This document shows, piece after piece, positions 33,733-41,951 of a DNA stretch of 64,000 nucleotides; the first letter of the stretch is position 1, and every line of letters starts with the position of its first letter. A program made the position numbers and the translations under genes. The notes beneath the pieces are model-generated. The model made no database searches, was not told the origin of the DNA, and saw nothing but the letters and a program-made list of their open reading frames with translations. This stretch comes from Streptomyces massasporeus. Lineage in GTDB: Bacteria > Actinomycetota > Actinomycetes > Streptomycetales > Streptomycetaceae. The stretch spans positions 62,001 to 126,000 of the forward strand of contig NZ_BMSE01000014.1 of the NCBI RefSeq assembly GCF_014648995.1, written 5' to 3'.

Positions 33733-34788
33733 GTGATCAACAGGCGTAGTTTCGGCAAGGCCCTGGGAGTGGGCGCGGGAGCGGCGGCCGTAGGACTGGC
33801 CGGGCCCGGGAGCGCGCCCGGCGCGGCGGCCGTACCGGCCACGATCCCGGCATCCGGCCCCGCCCCCCGCACCGGTCCGCACACCACGTTTCCGCGGATC
33901 AAGCAGATCAAGGCCGGTGTCCTGGACGTCGGCTACACCGAACTGGGCCCCGCCCACGGCCCCGTGGTCATCTGCCTGCACGGCTGGCCGTACGACATCC
34001 ACAGCTACGTCGACGTCGCCCCGCTGCTCGCCGAGCGGGGGTACCGGGTGATCGTGCCGTACCTGCGCGGCCACGGCACGACGCGCTTCCTGTCCGACCG
34101 GACGCTCCGCAACGCGCAGCAGTCGGCGATCGCCATGGACCTCATCGCGCTGATGGACGCCCTGAAGATCCACCGGGCCGTGCTGGCCGGCTTCGACTGG
34201 GGCTCACGCACCGCCGACATCGTCGCCGCGCTCCGGCCCGAACGCTGCAAGGCGCTGGTGTCGGTGAGCGGCTACCTGGTCACCAATCGGGAAGCCAACC
34301 TCAAGCCGCTGGCGCCCAGGGCCGAACTCGCCTGGTGGTACCAGTACTACTTCTCCACCGAGCGGGGCCGGCTCGCCATGGAGGACAAGACGCTGCGCCA
34401 CGACCTGACACGGCTCGTCTGGGACACGGTCTCCCCGACCTGGGACTTCGACGACGCCACCTTCGAGCGCACCGCGGCGGCCTTCGACAACCCCGACTAC
34501 GCGGCCATCGTGGTCCACAACTACCGCTGGCGGCTGAGTCTCGCCGACGGGGAGCGCCGTTACGACGGCCTGGAGAAGCTGCTCGCCGCCCGCCCCACGA
34601 TCGGGGTTCCGACCGTCACGCTCGACGCCGAGCGGGACCCCTTCACCGCTCCGGGAGGCGGCACCTCGTACCGGGACAGGTTCACCGGCCCCTACGAGCA
34701 CCGCGCCCTGCCGGGCATCGGTCACAACGTGCCCCAGGAGGCCCCCGCCGCCTTCGCGCAGGCCGTCGTCGACGCCGATCGCCTCTGA
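33733..34788 (+). CDS. Tat-exported alpha/beta hydrolase, epoxide-hydrolase-like
   Basis: 351 residues. The N-terminus has a twin-arginine signal (NRRSFGKALGVGAGAAAVGL). The hydrolase core has HGWPYDIHSY (oxyanion region), a nucleophile elbow whose nucleophile is Asp155 (AGFDWGSRTA) rather than Ser, an acid in LDAERDPF, and the catalytic His in LPGIGHNVPQEAP. An Asp nucleophile points to epoxide hydrolases or haloalkane dehalogenases; export is unusual for either. GTG at 33733 follows GGAGGT and places the twin arginines at residues 4-5; the in-frame start at 33667 would bury them. Confidence 0.88.
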   Translation: MINRRSFGKALGVGAGAAAVGLAGPGSAPGAAAVPATIPASGPAPRTGPHTTFPRIKQIKAGVLDVGYTELGPAHGPVVICLHGWPYDIHSYVDVAPLLAERGYRVIVPYLRGHGTTRFLSDRTLRNAQQSAIAMDLIALMDALKIHRAVLAGFDWGSRTADIVAALRPERCKALVSVSGYLVTNREANLKPLAPRAELAWWYQYYFSTERGRLAMEDKTLRHDLTRLVWDTVSPTWDFDDATFERTAAAFDNPDYAAIVVHNYRWRLSLADGERRYDGLEKLLAARPTIGVPTVTLDAERDPFTAPGGGTSYRDRFTGPYEHRALPGIGHNVPQEAPAAFAQAVVDADRL

Positions 34789-34791
34789 GGC

Positions 34792-34820
34792 TTGCCGAGG
34801 GGATGGTCACCGGTCAGAAT
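34792..34820 (+). promoter_or_regulatory. Leaderless promoter of the CGNR gene
   Basis: TTGCCG (34792-34797), a 17-bp spacer and CAGAAT (34815-34820) fit a housekeeping promoter; the GTG start codon begins 6 nt after the -10 box and has no Shine-Dalgarno. Confidence 0.55.
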
Positions 34821-34826
34821 GGTGAC

Positions 34827-35399
34827 GTGAACCTCGATCATGTCTTCGTCTGCGGAAACCCGGCACTGGACTTCGCCGCCACGCTCCGGGCCCGCCGTTC
34901 GGTGCGCTTCGAGATGTTCGTGACGCCGGACCGGCTGAACGCCTGGTACGTGGAGTCCGGCCTGGTCGACGCGGTCTCCCCGGGCCAGGAGGCCGACGTC
35001 GAGCGGGCGAGGGCCGTACGGGAGGCGGTCTACCGGCTCGTCACCGCCCGCCGGCTCGGGGAGGAGTACGACGGGGCGGCGCTGACCGTCGTGAACAACG
35101 CCGCCCGTACACCACCCGCCGTGCCCCAGCTCACCCCGTCGGGGCGCTGGACGCAGGCGACGCCGGACGAGGCCCTCTCCCTGGTGGCGCGGCACGCCGT
35201 CGAGCTCCTGAGCGGCCCGGACGTGCCCCTGCTCAAGGAGTGCGAGAACCCGGAGTGCACCCGCACCTACATCGACCGCTCGCGGGGGATGCGGCGTCAG
35301 TGGTGCGGGATGGACTCCTGCGGCAACAAGATCAAGGCCGCCGCGTACCGCGCCCGCAAGAGGACCGCGACGGAGGCTAGCCGCCGACGTACCAGCTGA
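34827..35399 (+). CDS. CGNR zinc-finger (ABATE domain) regulator
   Basis: 190 residues. The N-terminal ABATE domain begins with VFVCGNPALDFAATL; the C-terminal zinc finger has Cys at ECENPECTRTYIDRS and WCGMDSCGNK, which gives the family its name. These proteins are presumed DNA-binding regulators controlled by their N-terminal domain. GTG at 34827 is the only sensible start and follows a -10-like box by 6 nt. The 3' end overlaps the convergent DUF4190 gene by 23 bp. Confidence 0.9.
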   Translation: MNLDHVFVCGNPALDFAATLRARRSVRFEMFVTPDRLNAWYVESGLVDAVSPGQEADVERARAVREAVYRLVTARRLGEEYDGAALTVVNNAARTPPAVPQLTPSGRWTQATPDEALSLVARHAVELLSGPDVPLLKECENPECTRTYIDRSRGMRRQWCGMDSCGNKIKAAAYRARKRTATEASRRRTS

Positions 35400-35664
35400 A
35401 GCCGCCGTTGCTGCTGGCTATGGCCAGGAGCACGAGCCACAGCACCACGTCGACGATGCCGAGGATGATGCCGGCCTTCGCCATTCCGGCACCGTTCTTG
35501 ACCGACGCCTGCCGGCGGGCGACGGCGCCGAAGATGATGGCCAGCGGGCCCAGGATGATGTTCAGGAAGAACAGGCCGATGATGCCGCAGCACAGGCTCG
35601 CGATCGCCAGGCCGTTGGTGCGCGAACCGGAGGACGCGGCAGAGGAACCGCCGTAACTAGCCAT
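35377..35664 (-). CDS. DUF4190 small membrane protein
   Basis: 95 residues: a Ser/Gly-rich start, then two membrane segments (LAIASLCCGIIGLFFLNIIL and AGIILGIVDVVLWLVLLAIA) separated by FGAVARRQASVKNGAGMAKA. This helix-GxxxRRQ-helix layout is DUF4190. Function unknown. It overlaps the 3' end of the CGNR gene tail to tail. Confidence 0.88.
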   Translation of the reverse strand: MASYGGSSAASSGSRTNGLAIASLCCGIIGLFFLNIILGPLAIIFGAVARRQASVKNGAGMAKAGIILGIVDVVLWLVLLAIASSNGGFSWYVGG

Positions 35665-35786
35665 GGATAACTCCCAGTTGTCGATGGCACGGACCGAACG
35701 GGCCGCACTCTCCTCACTTTCGACTTGTTTTGTTCGAATGCCCCTCAGGGCCGTTCCCATGACAACCAATTCGGGGGAGTGTCACG

Positions 35787-36383
35787 TCAGTTCTCGTGCA
35801 CCAGCCCGGCGACGTGTGCGGTGACCATGTCGAGGACGCCCGTCCAGGCCGAGTCGTCGCCGAGCACGAGGTGGTTGAGCGTCAGGCCGTCGGTCATGGC
35901 GGCCAGGTAGCGGGCCAGGACGGGGACGGGCACGCGCAGACGCAGCCCCATGGCCTGCCGCAGCTGGTCGATGAGCTCGGTGTACGTCTCGGCGTACAAC
36001 TCGTACTGACGGCGCGCCAGATGTTCGAAACCGGGCTGTCGCAGGGCGTACTGCGTGAGTTCGTAGGTGAGCATGTGCTCGTCGGGGTGGGCCCGGACGT
36101 GGTCCCAGTACGCCTGGAAACCCGCCCGGACCGTCTCCTCGAGGGTGGCTCTCGGCCGGATGGCCTCCTTCACCACCGTCACGTAGTGCCCGGTGATGGT
36201 GGTGATCACCGACTCGATCAGCTGCTGCTTGGAGTCGAAGCAGTAGTGGAAGACGCTCAGCGAGACACCCGCCTCGGCGGCGATGGACCGGGTCGTCGTC
36301 CTGGGGACGCCGTCCCGGGCCATCGCCCTGATCGCCGCTTCGGTGAGCTGTCGCCGCCGCTCGGCGGACGGCAACCGTGGCAT
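35787..36383 (-). CDS. TetR-family regulator
   Basis: 198 residues. Helix-turn-helix RQLTEAAIRAMARDGVPRTT and TRSIAAEAGVSLSVFHYCFD in the first 50 residues; the C-terminal domain (EETVRAGFQAYWDHVRAHPD) is of the TetR_C_6/BetI type. ATG at 36383 follows GAGAGGGG. The gene begins 19 bp after the dipeptidase-like gene on the same strand, so the two are probably co-transcribed. Confidence 0.92.
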   Translation of the reverse strand: MPRLPSAERRRQLTEAAIRAMARDGVPRTTTRSIAAEAGVSLSVFHYCFDSKQQLIESVITTITGHYVTVVKEAIRPRATLEETVRAGFQAYWDHVRAHPDEHMLTYELTQYALRQPGFEHLARRQYELYAETYTELIDQLRQAMGLRLRVPVPVLARYLAAMTDGLTLNHLVLGDDSAWTGVLDMVTAHVAGLVHEN

Positions 36384-36402
36384 GGAGCCCCTCTCGTGGG
36401 TG

Positions 36403-38466
36403 TCAGCCGCTGTGGACGCCGACTTCGTGGAGGGAGTAGCCCCAGCCGGTGCCGCGCTCCAGCCCGTGGACGCGGACGTACCGGGCCGGTGTGCCGGCGA
36501 ACCGCGCGGTGTCCAGCCCGCCGTCACCGGCGGTCGTGGACCAGGCGGTCCGCCAGTTCACGCCGTCGGCGGACAGCTCGATCCGGTACGACTTCGCGTA
36601 CGCGCGCTCCCAGTCGAGGGTGACCCGCCCGACGGTCCGCGCCGAGCCGAGGTCGACCTGGTACCACTGGTCGTCGCTCCAGTCGCTGGCCCAGCGGGTG
36701 CCGCGGTCGCCGTCGACGGCCCGGTGGGGTTTGTAACTCGTGAACAGGCTCCACTCCGAGGAACTGGCCGAAGTGGCGGCTCCGGCCGCGAGGTTGGTGC
36801 CGGCCTCGTGGTGCTCGGAGGCCGCCCAGGTGCCGAGGTAGGACTCCGCGCCCCGGAACAGGTCGTCGACCGTGTCCTGGCCGCCGACCCGGCGGATGTC
36901 CTCGATCCAGTCCGGGACGAGGCCGTAGTGGGCGGCGCCGTCGGTGTTCAGGTCCCAGGTGCGCTCGCCGGTGGTCTGCCGGTCGATGACCGAGCCGCCG
37001 TCGACGCTCTTGAACGGGTAGGTGACCTTGTTGGGCGCGTCCGCCCCGCGCGGCCCCGGCCAGCCGCCGACGCCGTTCATGTCGGTGCCGTAGCCGTAGC
37101 CCACGCCGTACTTGTCGCGCAGGGCCTCGGTGCGCTTCGCCTCCGCGACGAAGCCCTCGGAGCCGTGCATGTACTGGGCGATGAAGCCGCCGAGGCCGTA
37201 GACCCGCTCGGTCCAGTCCATGTCCATCCAGCTGTGCGAGGAGAGCACGCCGGGGTAGGACTCGGACTCGAAGATGTCGAGCACCCGGCCGGTGGCCTTG
37301 ACGCTCATGTGGTCGATCTCCAGCATCATGCCGCGCTTCATCATGCCGCGGACGGCGTACTCGCCGAGATCGGTGAGCCCCCGCACGTTGCACTGGGCGT
37401 CGGCGCTGTACGACGGGACCTCCTCGCCCGCCGGCAGCTTCTTCTCGGCCGCGGGCGCCGCCGCGTTGCCGATGGGGTTGTCGTGCTGCGGGCCCTTGCA
37501 CGTCTCGGTCTTCCAGTAGGTGCCGGTCGACAGGAACTGCCCGACGTTGATGGCCGTTCCGAGCGAGCCCGAGTCGAAGCGCACCCCGCACAGGGCGTTG
37601 TCGAACTTGTGGCACAGGAACATGCTGCGCACGCCCAGCGCGTGCAGCTCGTCCAGGCCCTTGTCGATGTCCGCCCTGCTGCACTGCGCGATGTCCAGGA
37701 CCTGCTTGCAGCCGAACGGCTCGGAGGTCTCGACCCCCATGACCACCGCCAGCTTGCCCTGCTCGATGACCTTGCGGGCCTGCGCGCTGTCGGTGACGAC
37801 CCGGAACCAGCCCTTGCCGGGCCCGCCGTACATCGTGTCGACGTAGGCCTGCATGTCGTACGTCAGCTTGGCCTGCAGCCGGATGGACGTCATCTCGTCG
37901 CAGGAGCGGTCCTTGAAGAAGTACACCGAGCAGATCACGCCGTTGGTGACGAGGTCGTTGACCAGCACCCGCTGCCCGCCGCGCCAGGCCCGCTCGATCC
38001 AGGCGTAGTAGTTCTGCTGGTGGGTCAGCGAGTCGTGCCGCGGCCAGTCCTTGAAGGTGGGCCAGCCGTTCGGGTCGTGCTTGCCGTCCCCGCCGTTGGT
38101 GATGAAGTCGAAGATCGCGAGCGAGCCGTCGGGGTAGTGCTCCGGACAGTCCTTGAGCGCGTCGGCCACGCCCTGCTCGGAGAACGCCTTGCCGCAGATC
38201 AGACGGCCGCCGAAGGCCTCGTTGGAGAAGATGTGGTCGTGCGCGTCGACGAACCCGCGCACCCGGCCCTTGGCGTCGGCGCCGGTGAAGGGCTCGCCCG
38301 TGACGTTGATCCGGGAGTCCGGCGCGGGCCGTGCGGTCGGGTCCCACCAGTCGTTCCCGGCCGCGGCACTCGGGGTGGGGCCGAGCGCGATCGACAGCAC
38401 GAGCAGGAGCAGCGACACAACGGTGACGTTCTTGCGTCTGCGGTACGGGCGTCCGGAACTGATCAC
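36403..38466 (-). CDS. Secreted M19 dipeptidase/amidohydrolase-like protein with C-terminal F5/8 (discoidin) domain
   Basis: 687 residues. A basic start and hydrophobic signal peptide (VTVVSLLLLVLSIALG, cleavage near SAAA) lead to an amidohydrolase core: GFVDAHDHIFSNEAFGG holds the metal-binding H-D-H, later MMLEIDHMSVKATGRVLD and PGVLSSHSWMD supply further ligands, as in membrane-dipeptidase (peptidase M19) proteins. The last 140 residues (SSSEWSLFTSYKPHRAVDGD, DQWYQVDLGSARTVGRVTLD) form a discoidin/CBM32-like binding domain. The start is GTG at 38466, with GAGGGAC upstream. Likely a wall- or carbohydrate-attached hydrolase; the substrate is unknown. Confidence 0.85.
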   Translation of the reverse strand: MISSGRPYRRRKNVTVVSLLLLVLSIALGPTPSAAAGNDWWDPTARPAPDSRINVTGEPFTGADAKGRVRGFVDAHDHIFSNEAFGGRLICGKAFSEQGVADALKDCPEHYPDGSLAIFDFITNGGDGKHDPNGWPTFKDWPRHDSLTHQQNYYAWIERAWRGGQRVLVNDLVTNGVICSVYFFKDRSCDEMTSIRLQAKLTYDMQAYVDTMYGGPGKGWFRVVTDSAQARKVIEQGKLAVVMGVETSEPFGCKQVLDIAQCSRADIDKGLDELHALGVRSMFLCHKFDNALCGVRFDSGSLGTAINVGQFLSTGTYWKTETCKGPQHDNPIGNAAAPAAEKKLPAGEEVPSYSADAQCNVRGLTDLGEYAVRGMMKRGMMLEIDHMSVKATGRVLDIFESESYPGVLSSHSWMDMDWTERVYGLGGFIAQYMHGSEGFVAEAKRTEALRDKYGVGYGYGTDMNGVGGWPGPRGADAPNKVTYPFKSVDGGSVIDRQTTGERTWDLNTDGAAHYGLVPDWIEDIRRVGGQDTVDDLFRGAESYLGTWAASEHHEAGTNLAAGAATSASSSEWSLFTSYKPHRAVDGDRGTRWASDWSDDQWYQVDLGSARTVGRVTLDWERAYAKSYRIELSADGVNWRTAWSTTAGDGGLDTARFAGTPARYVRVHGLERGTGWGYSLHEVGVHSG

Positions 38467-38627
38467 AGCCCACGTCCCTCGGTCGGCGGGTCGCGCGGGG
38501 TCTTGTCATGACCTCGCAAAGTGTGCGACGAGAATCGCCACTACCGCTTGATGAGTCAAGAGTCCGGGACGGTTGACCTGATGGCGCGATCCGCCCCGGG
38601 CGGGTCGCGCGGACCGGGGCAACAACG

Positions 38628-38652
38628 AACCCCAGGTCGCCGACCCGGGGTT
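38628..38652. terminator. Hairpin terminator downstream of the MerR-like gene
   Basis: AACCCC-A-GGTC pairs with GACC-C-GGGGTT, about ten base pairs with one mismatch, between the MerR-like stop (38692) and the dipeptidase start (38466). It resembles the operon terminator at 26699 in sequence. Confidence 0.65.
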
Positions 38653-38691
38653 TCAGGGAGCGGGTGACGGGCCCCGCCTGCCGTCGCGCGA

Positions 38692-39039
38692 TCAGCTCGA
38701 AGCGGGAGCGGAGCCGCCGGAGGCTCCGTGCGCGGCACGGTACTCGGCGTTGATGCGCTGGGCTTCCTCGAGCTGGTCTTCGAGGATGACGATGCGGCAG
38801 GCGGCCTCGATCGGGGTCCCCCGGTCGACGAGTTCGCGGGCGCGCGCGGCGATCCGCAGCTGGTAGCGCGAGTACCGGCGGTGTCCGCCCTCCGAGCGCA
38901 GTGGCGTGATCAGCCGGGCCTCACCGATGGCTCGCAGGAAGCCGGGAGTGGTGCCGAGCATCTCGGCGGCCCGGCCCATGGTGTAGGCCGGGTAGTCGTC
39001 GTCGTCCAGACGATCACTGAGCGGGGTATCTGCTGGCAT
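38692..39039 (-). CDS. MerR-like DNA-binding protein
   Basis: 115 residues. An acidic start (LSDRLDDDDYPAYTMGRAAE) enters a MerR winged helix-turn-helix: MLGTTPGFLRAIGEARLITP and LRSEGGHRRYSRYQLRIAAR, followed by a helix (AACRIVILEDQLEEAQRINA) that could dimerise. It has no metal-binding cysteines and no effector domain, like the small BldC/HspR-type members. ATG at 39039 follows GAGGTGAC. It is downstream of the second cold-shock/helicase module on the same strand, beyond two terminator-like palindromes. Confidence 0.88.
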   Translation of the reverse strand: MPADTPLSDRLDDDDYPAYTMGRAAEMLGTTPGFLRAIGEARLITPLRSEGGHRRYSRYQLRIAARARELVDRGTPIEAACRIVILEDQLEEAQRINAEYRAAHGASGGSAPASS

Positions 39040-39064
39040 GTCACCTCGTAGTACAACGCGTCGA

Positions 39065-39096
39065 GGGGCCCTGGTGCCGTACGGCACCAGGGCCCC
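39065..39096. other. 32-bp perfect palindrome upstream of the MerR-like gene
   Basis: Two 16-bp arms meet without a loop (axis between 39080 and 39081). The outer nine bases are GGGGCCCTG / CAGGGCCCC, identical to those of the palindrome at 39432-39463, while the inner part differs (GTGCCGT / ACGGCAC). It lies 26 bp before the MerR-like start codon, so it is either a terminator for upstream transcription or a binding site. The 335 bp between the two palindromes hold no gene I can recognise; a shorter hairpin (GTCGGC / GCCGAC) is near 39118-39140. Confidence 0.7.
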
Positions 39097-39431
39097 GAAG
39101 GAAATTCAACACCATCTGTCGGCCCTTATGGGGCGCCGACCTTCTGTTTCCGCTACCCGGCCCGGCTGCGGGAGGGGTAGCGGGGATCGCGGCTGCGTGA
39201 CCGGGGACCACCATCCAATCCGGGGTCTTGCGGTACCCGGACCGAGAGCTTCCCGGCCGGGCGATCCTGATGGCGTCTGCTCCTCCGTCCTTCCTCGGTT
39301 CTCGTCTTTCCATGTCTACGAGAAGAAGAGTAACCACGACGGTGAGCAATGTCTACCCTGGCAAAGATAGATTTTGGAGCCCGGCGGATGCAGGCATCCT
39401 GTGGCGTCCGATCGGGTGGCGACATGGCAAT

Positions 39432-39463
39432 GGGGCCCTGCCGACGCGCGTCGGCAGGGCCCC
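39432..39463 (-). terminator. 32-bp perfect palindrome after the CBS-like gene, probable terminator
   Basis: Arms of 16 bp (39432-39447 and 39448-39463) with outer GGGGCCCTG / CAGGGCCCC and inner CCGACGC / GCGTCGG. It lies 35 bp after the stop of the small CBS-like gene that ends the second cold-shock/helicase module and probably ends that operon. Confidence 0.7.
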
Positions 39464-39497
39464 ACTGGGTCCGTGATGGCGGTGACCCGCCCGTGTC

Positions 39498-39731
39498 TCA
39501 CCCCTCCGGGAGGTCCCGCAGCCTTACACGGTCCGTGTAGGTGGGGGCGTTCCGCTGAACGGTGAGCCGGGCCAGGGTGACCAGACCCGTGCTCTGGTCG
39601 TCCCCGTCGCACAGGACGAGGTGGTCGACCTGCGCACCGGCCATGAGGGACAGCGCCACCTCGACCGTCATGTCGTCACGGATCCGAGGTGCGTGGGCCA
39701 TGGTGTGGTACTGCGTGCGGGCCGGCGTCAT
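39498..39731 (-). CDS. Small CBS-like protein at the end of the helicase 2 operon
   Basis: 77 residues. After MTPARTQYHTMAHAPRIRDD the sequence MTVEVALSLMAGAQVDHLVL-CDGDDQSTGLVTLARLTVQR follows the pattern of one CBS motif (helix, strand, helix with the conserved Gly before the second strand pair). A single motif would have to dimerise to bind a nucleotide. Its ATG at 39731 lies 43 bp after the helicase stop on the same strand. Helicase copy 1 has no such neighbour. Confidence 0.7.
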   Translation of the reverse strand: MTPARTQYHTMAHAPRIRDDMTVEVALSLMAGAQVDHLVLCDGDDQSTGLVTLARLTVQRNAPTYTDRVRLRDLPEG

Positions 39732-39774
39732 GGGTGTCTCCTGCCGAGAGGGGAGGGCGAGTGGGCGCGGAGCT

Positions 39775-41259
39775 CTACGCGGCCGAGCCGGAACCGGTCC
39801 GTCGCTGGCCCCTGGAGCGTGCCGCTTCACCGGCGGGACGGCCCTGTCCGGCGGGTCGGCGGCCCCGGCGGCCCCGGGGCCCGGCGGACGCGCCGCGGGG
39901 GCGTTCCGCGCGCGGGGCGGGGATGACGACCGGGACCCCGGAAGGGGCCTGGGCGCCCGTGATGCGGCTCAGCTCCGCCTCGCCGGAACGCACCTGGGCG
40001 ACCTGCGGCGTGATGCCCGCCGACGACATCAGCCGGGTCATGCCGCGCCGCTGGCCCGGGGTCACCAGGGTGACCACGCTGCCGGACTCGCCGGCCCGGG
40101 CCGTACGGCCGCCGCGGTGCAGGTAGTCCTTGTGGTCGCTGGGCGGGTCCACGTTGACGACCAGGTCGAGGTTGTCGACGTGGATGCCGCGCGCCGCGAC
40201 GTTCGTCGCCACCAGGACCGTCACGTCCCCGCTCTTGAACTGGGCGAGGGTCCGGGTCCGCTGGGGCTGGGACTTGCCGCCGTGCAGGGCCGCGGCGCGG
40301 ACACCGCTGCTCAGAAGGTGCGAGGTCAGCCGGTCCACCGCGTGCTTGGTGTCGAGGAACATGATCACCCGGCCGTCGCGCGCCGCGATCTCGGTGGTCG
40401 TCCGGTGCTTGTCGGCGTCGTGCACATGGAGGACGTGGTGCTCCATCGTGGTGACCGCGCCCGCGGACGGGTCGACGGAGTGCACCACCGGGTCGTGCAG
40501 GTAGGTGCGGACCAGCCGGTCGACGTTGCGGTCCAGGGTGGCCGAGAACAGCATCCGCTGGCCGCCGGGACGCACCTGGTCGAGCAGCGCGGTGACCTGC
40601 GGCATGAAGCCCATGTCGGCCATCTGGTCGGCCTCGTCGAGGACGGTGATGTCGACCTGGTCCAGGCGGCAGTCGCCCCGGTCGATGAGGTCCTTGAGCC
40701 GGCCGGGCGTGGCGACGACCACCTCGGCGCCGCCGCGCAGGGCACTGGCCTGCCTGCCGAGGGACATCCCGCCGACGACGGTGGCGAGCCGCAGGCTCAC
40801 GGAGCGGGCGTACGGGGTGAGGGCGTCGGTGACCTGCTGAGCCAGCTCGCGGGTGGGTACCAGGACGAGGGCGAGCGGCTGCCGGGGCTCGGCGCGCCGC
40901 CCGGCCGTGCGGGCCAGCGCGGCGAGGCCGAAGGCCAGGGTCTTGCCGGAGCCGGTGCGGCCACGGCCGAGCACGTCCCGGCCGGCCAGGGAGTTCGGCA
41001 GGGTCGCCGCCTGGATCGGGAACGGCGCGGTCACGCCCTCGCGTCCGAGGGTGGCCAACAGCCGCTCGGGCAGGTCGAGATCGGCGAACGACTCGACGGC
41101 CGGCAGCGAAGGAGTGATCGTCTTCGGCAGCGCGAACTCGCCCTGGGGAGCCCGACGGTTAGTGAAGCCGCCGGAGCGGCGCGGACGACCGGAGCGGCGG
41201 TCGGCCCCGCCGCCCTGCTGGAAACGGTCATGGGTACGGGATGTGTGGGCACGCTTCAT
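39775..41259 (-). CDS. DEAD-box RNA helicase, copy 2, downstream of a cold-shock gene
   Basis: 494 residues, a close paralogue of the helicase at 10628-12076. The same motifs appear in the same words: FPIQAATLPNSLAGRDVLGR, GRTGSGKT, VLDEADQMADMGFMPQV, LFSATLDRNVDRLVRTYLHD, RGIHVDNLDLVVNVDPP and HRGGRTARAGESGSV. Divergence is concentrated in the charged tails (this one ends in Arg/Gly/Ala/Ser repeats). ATG at 41259 follows GAAGG. It lies 3' of a cold-shock gene across an intrinsic terminator and is followed by a small CBS-like gene. Confidence 0.95.
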   Translation of the reverse strand: MKRAHTSRTHDRFQQGGGADRRSGRPRRSGGFTNRRAPQGEFALPKTITPSLPAVESFADLDLPERLLATLGREGVTAPFPIQAATLPNSLAGRDVLGRGRTGSGKTLAFGLAALARTAGRRAEPRQPLALVLVPTRELAQQVTDALTPYARSVSLRLATVVGGMSLGRQASALRGGAEVVVATPGRLKDLIDRGDCRLDQVDITVLDEADQMADMGFMPQVTALLDQVRPGGQRMLFSATLDRNVDRLVRTYLHDPVVHSVDPSAGAVTTMEHHVLHVHDADKHRTTTEIAARDGRVIMFLDTKHAVDRLTSHLLSSGVRAAALHGGKSQPQRTRTLAQFKSGDVTVLVATNVAARGIHVDNLDLVVNVDPPSDHKDYLHRGGRTARAGESGSVVTLVTPGQRRGMTRLMSSAGITPQVAQVRSGEAELSRITGAQAPSGVPVVIPAPRAERPRGASAGPRGRRGRRPAGQGRPAGEAARSRGQRRTGSGSAA

Positions 41260-41378
41260 GCGGGACCTTCCTTGACGGGCGCGTAGCAAGGAAATCCCGC
41301 AGCAGAGGAGCAGCGCAGAGAATCTCGAGACGAGCCGAAGTCGATGCGGCCGGATCGGGCCGGCGGGGAAAAACAGCG

Positions 41379-41416
41379 AGCTGGGGCCCGCACCCCTTCA
41401 GGTGCGGGCCCCAGCT
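41379..41416 (-). terminator. Intrinsic terminator between cold-shock gene 2 and helicase 2
   Basis: Positions 41379-41394 pair perfectly with 41401-41416 (16-bp stem, 6-nt loop). On the minus strand the hairpin is followed by CGCTGTTTTT, a clear U-run. The core GGGCCCGCACC is also used in the terminator at 12180-12204. Confidence 0.85.
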
Positions 41417-41440
41417 GCGAAATATGCGCGAGCGCCGATG

Positions 41441-41644
41441 TCAGGCGGGCACGATGTTCTCGGCCGTCGGGCCCTTCTGGCCCTGCGCGATGTCGAACGA
41501 CACCTTCTGGCCTTCGAGCAGCTCGCGGAAGCCCTGGGTGGCGATGTTCGAGTAGTGGGCGAAGACGTCAGCGCCGCCACCGTCCTGCTCGATGAAGCCG
41601 AAGCCCTTTTCAGCGTTGAACCACTTCACGGTGCCAGTAGCCAT
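41441..41644 (-). CDS. Cold-shock protein (CspA family), copy 2
   Basis: 67 residues, differing from copy 1 at only about ten positions. KWFN at 7-10, KGFGFI at 13-18, DVFAHYSNI near 26-34, ending QKGPTAENIVPA. ATG at 41644 is preceded by GGAG 7 nt upstream, which can pair with CTCC just before it. Its leader shares sequence blocks and a hairpin with that of copy 1. Confidence 0.96.
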   Translation of the reverse strand: MATGTVKWFNAEKGFGFIEQDGGGADVFAHYSNIATQGFRELLEGQKVSFDIAQGQKGPTAENIVPA

Positions 41645-41770
41645 TTTGTTTCTCCTTCGGAGGCGGTTTCGGGAATTCACCCTTTGTGAATTCCGTGTCG
41701 CCGTGATGATTACCCCGTAGGAAATGAACCTTCTGGCAACCACACCTGCAACTGAGATCGACAGTAGCAC
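41645..41770 (-). promoter_or_regulatory. Structured 5' leader of cold-shock gene 2
   Basis: On the minus strand: a conserved upstream block (41770-41732) with a TACTGT -10-like hexamer inside GTGCTACTG; a second conserved block (41714-41697); a perfect 9-bp hairpin GGAATTCAC / GTGAATTCC (41694-41686 with 41680-41672, 5-nt AAAGG loop); and a CTCC-GAA-GGAG hairpin (41662-41652) that covers the ribosome site. The same order is seen upstream of copy 1, with a different hairpin sequence. Confidence 0.7.
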
Positions 41771-41951
41771 GGTAAGTTCGGCCCCGCGGCGGTCGAAAAT
41801 TCCGATCCGGCGGCTGATCGAGGAATATTCTGCGGGCCCGGCTTCTATTTCTCATTTTGCGGGCACAGATATTGCCCTCCGTGGGCGCGGACCTTCCTGT
41901 CGCGCCCTCGCCTGGCGGCCCCGTGACCTCCGTCGACGGGCGATGTGCCGC

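Noticed and set aside
39097..39431. tRNA, riboswitch or small protein between the two palindromes
   Set aside because: No TFC arm or cloverleaf, no match to riboswitch cores I know, and short frames read as nonsense on both strands; a small RNA remains possible but unsupported.
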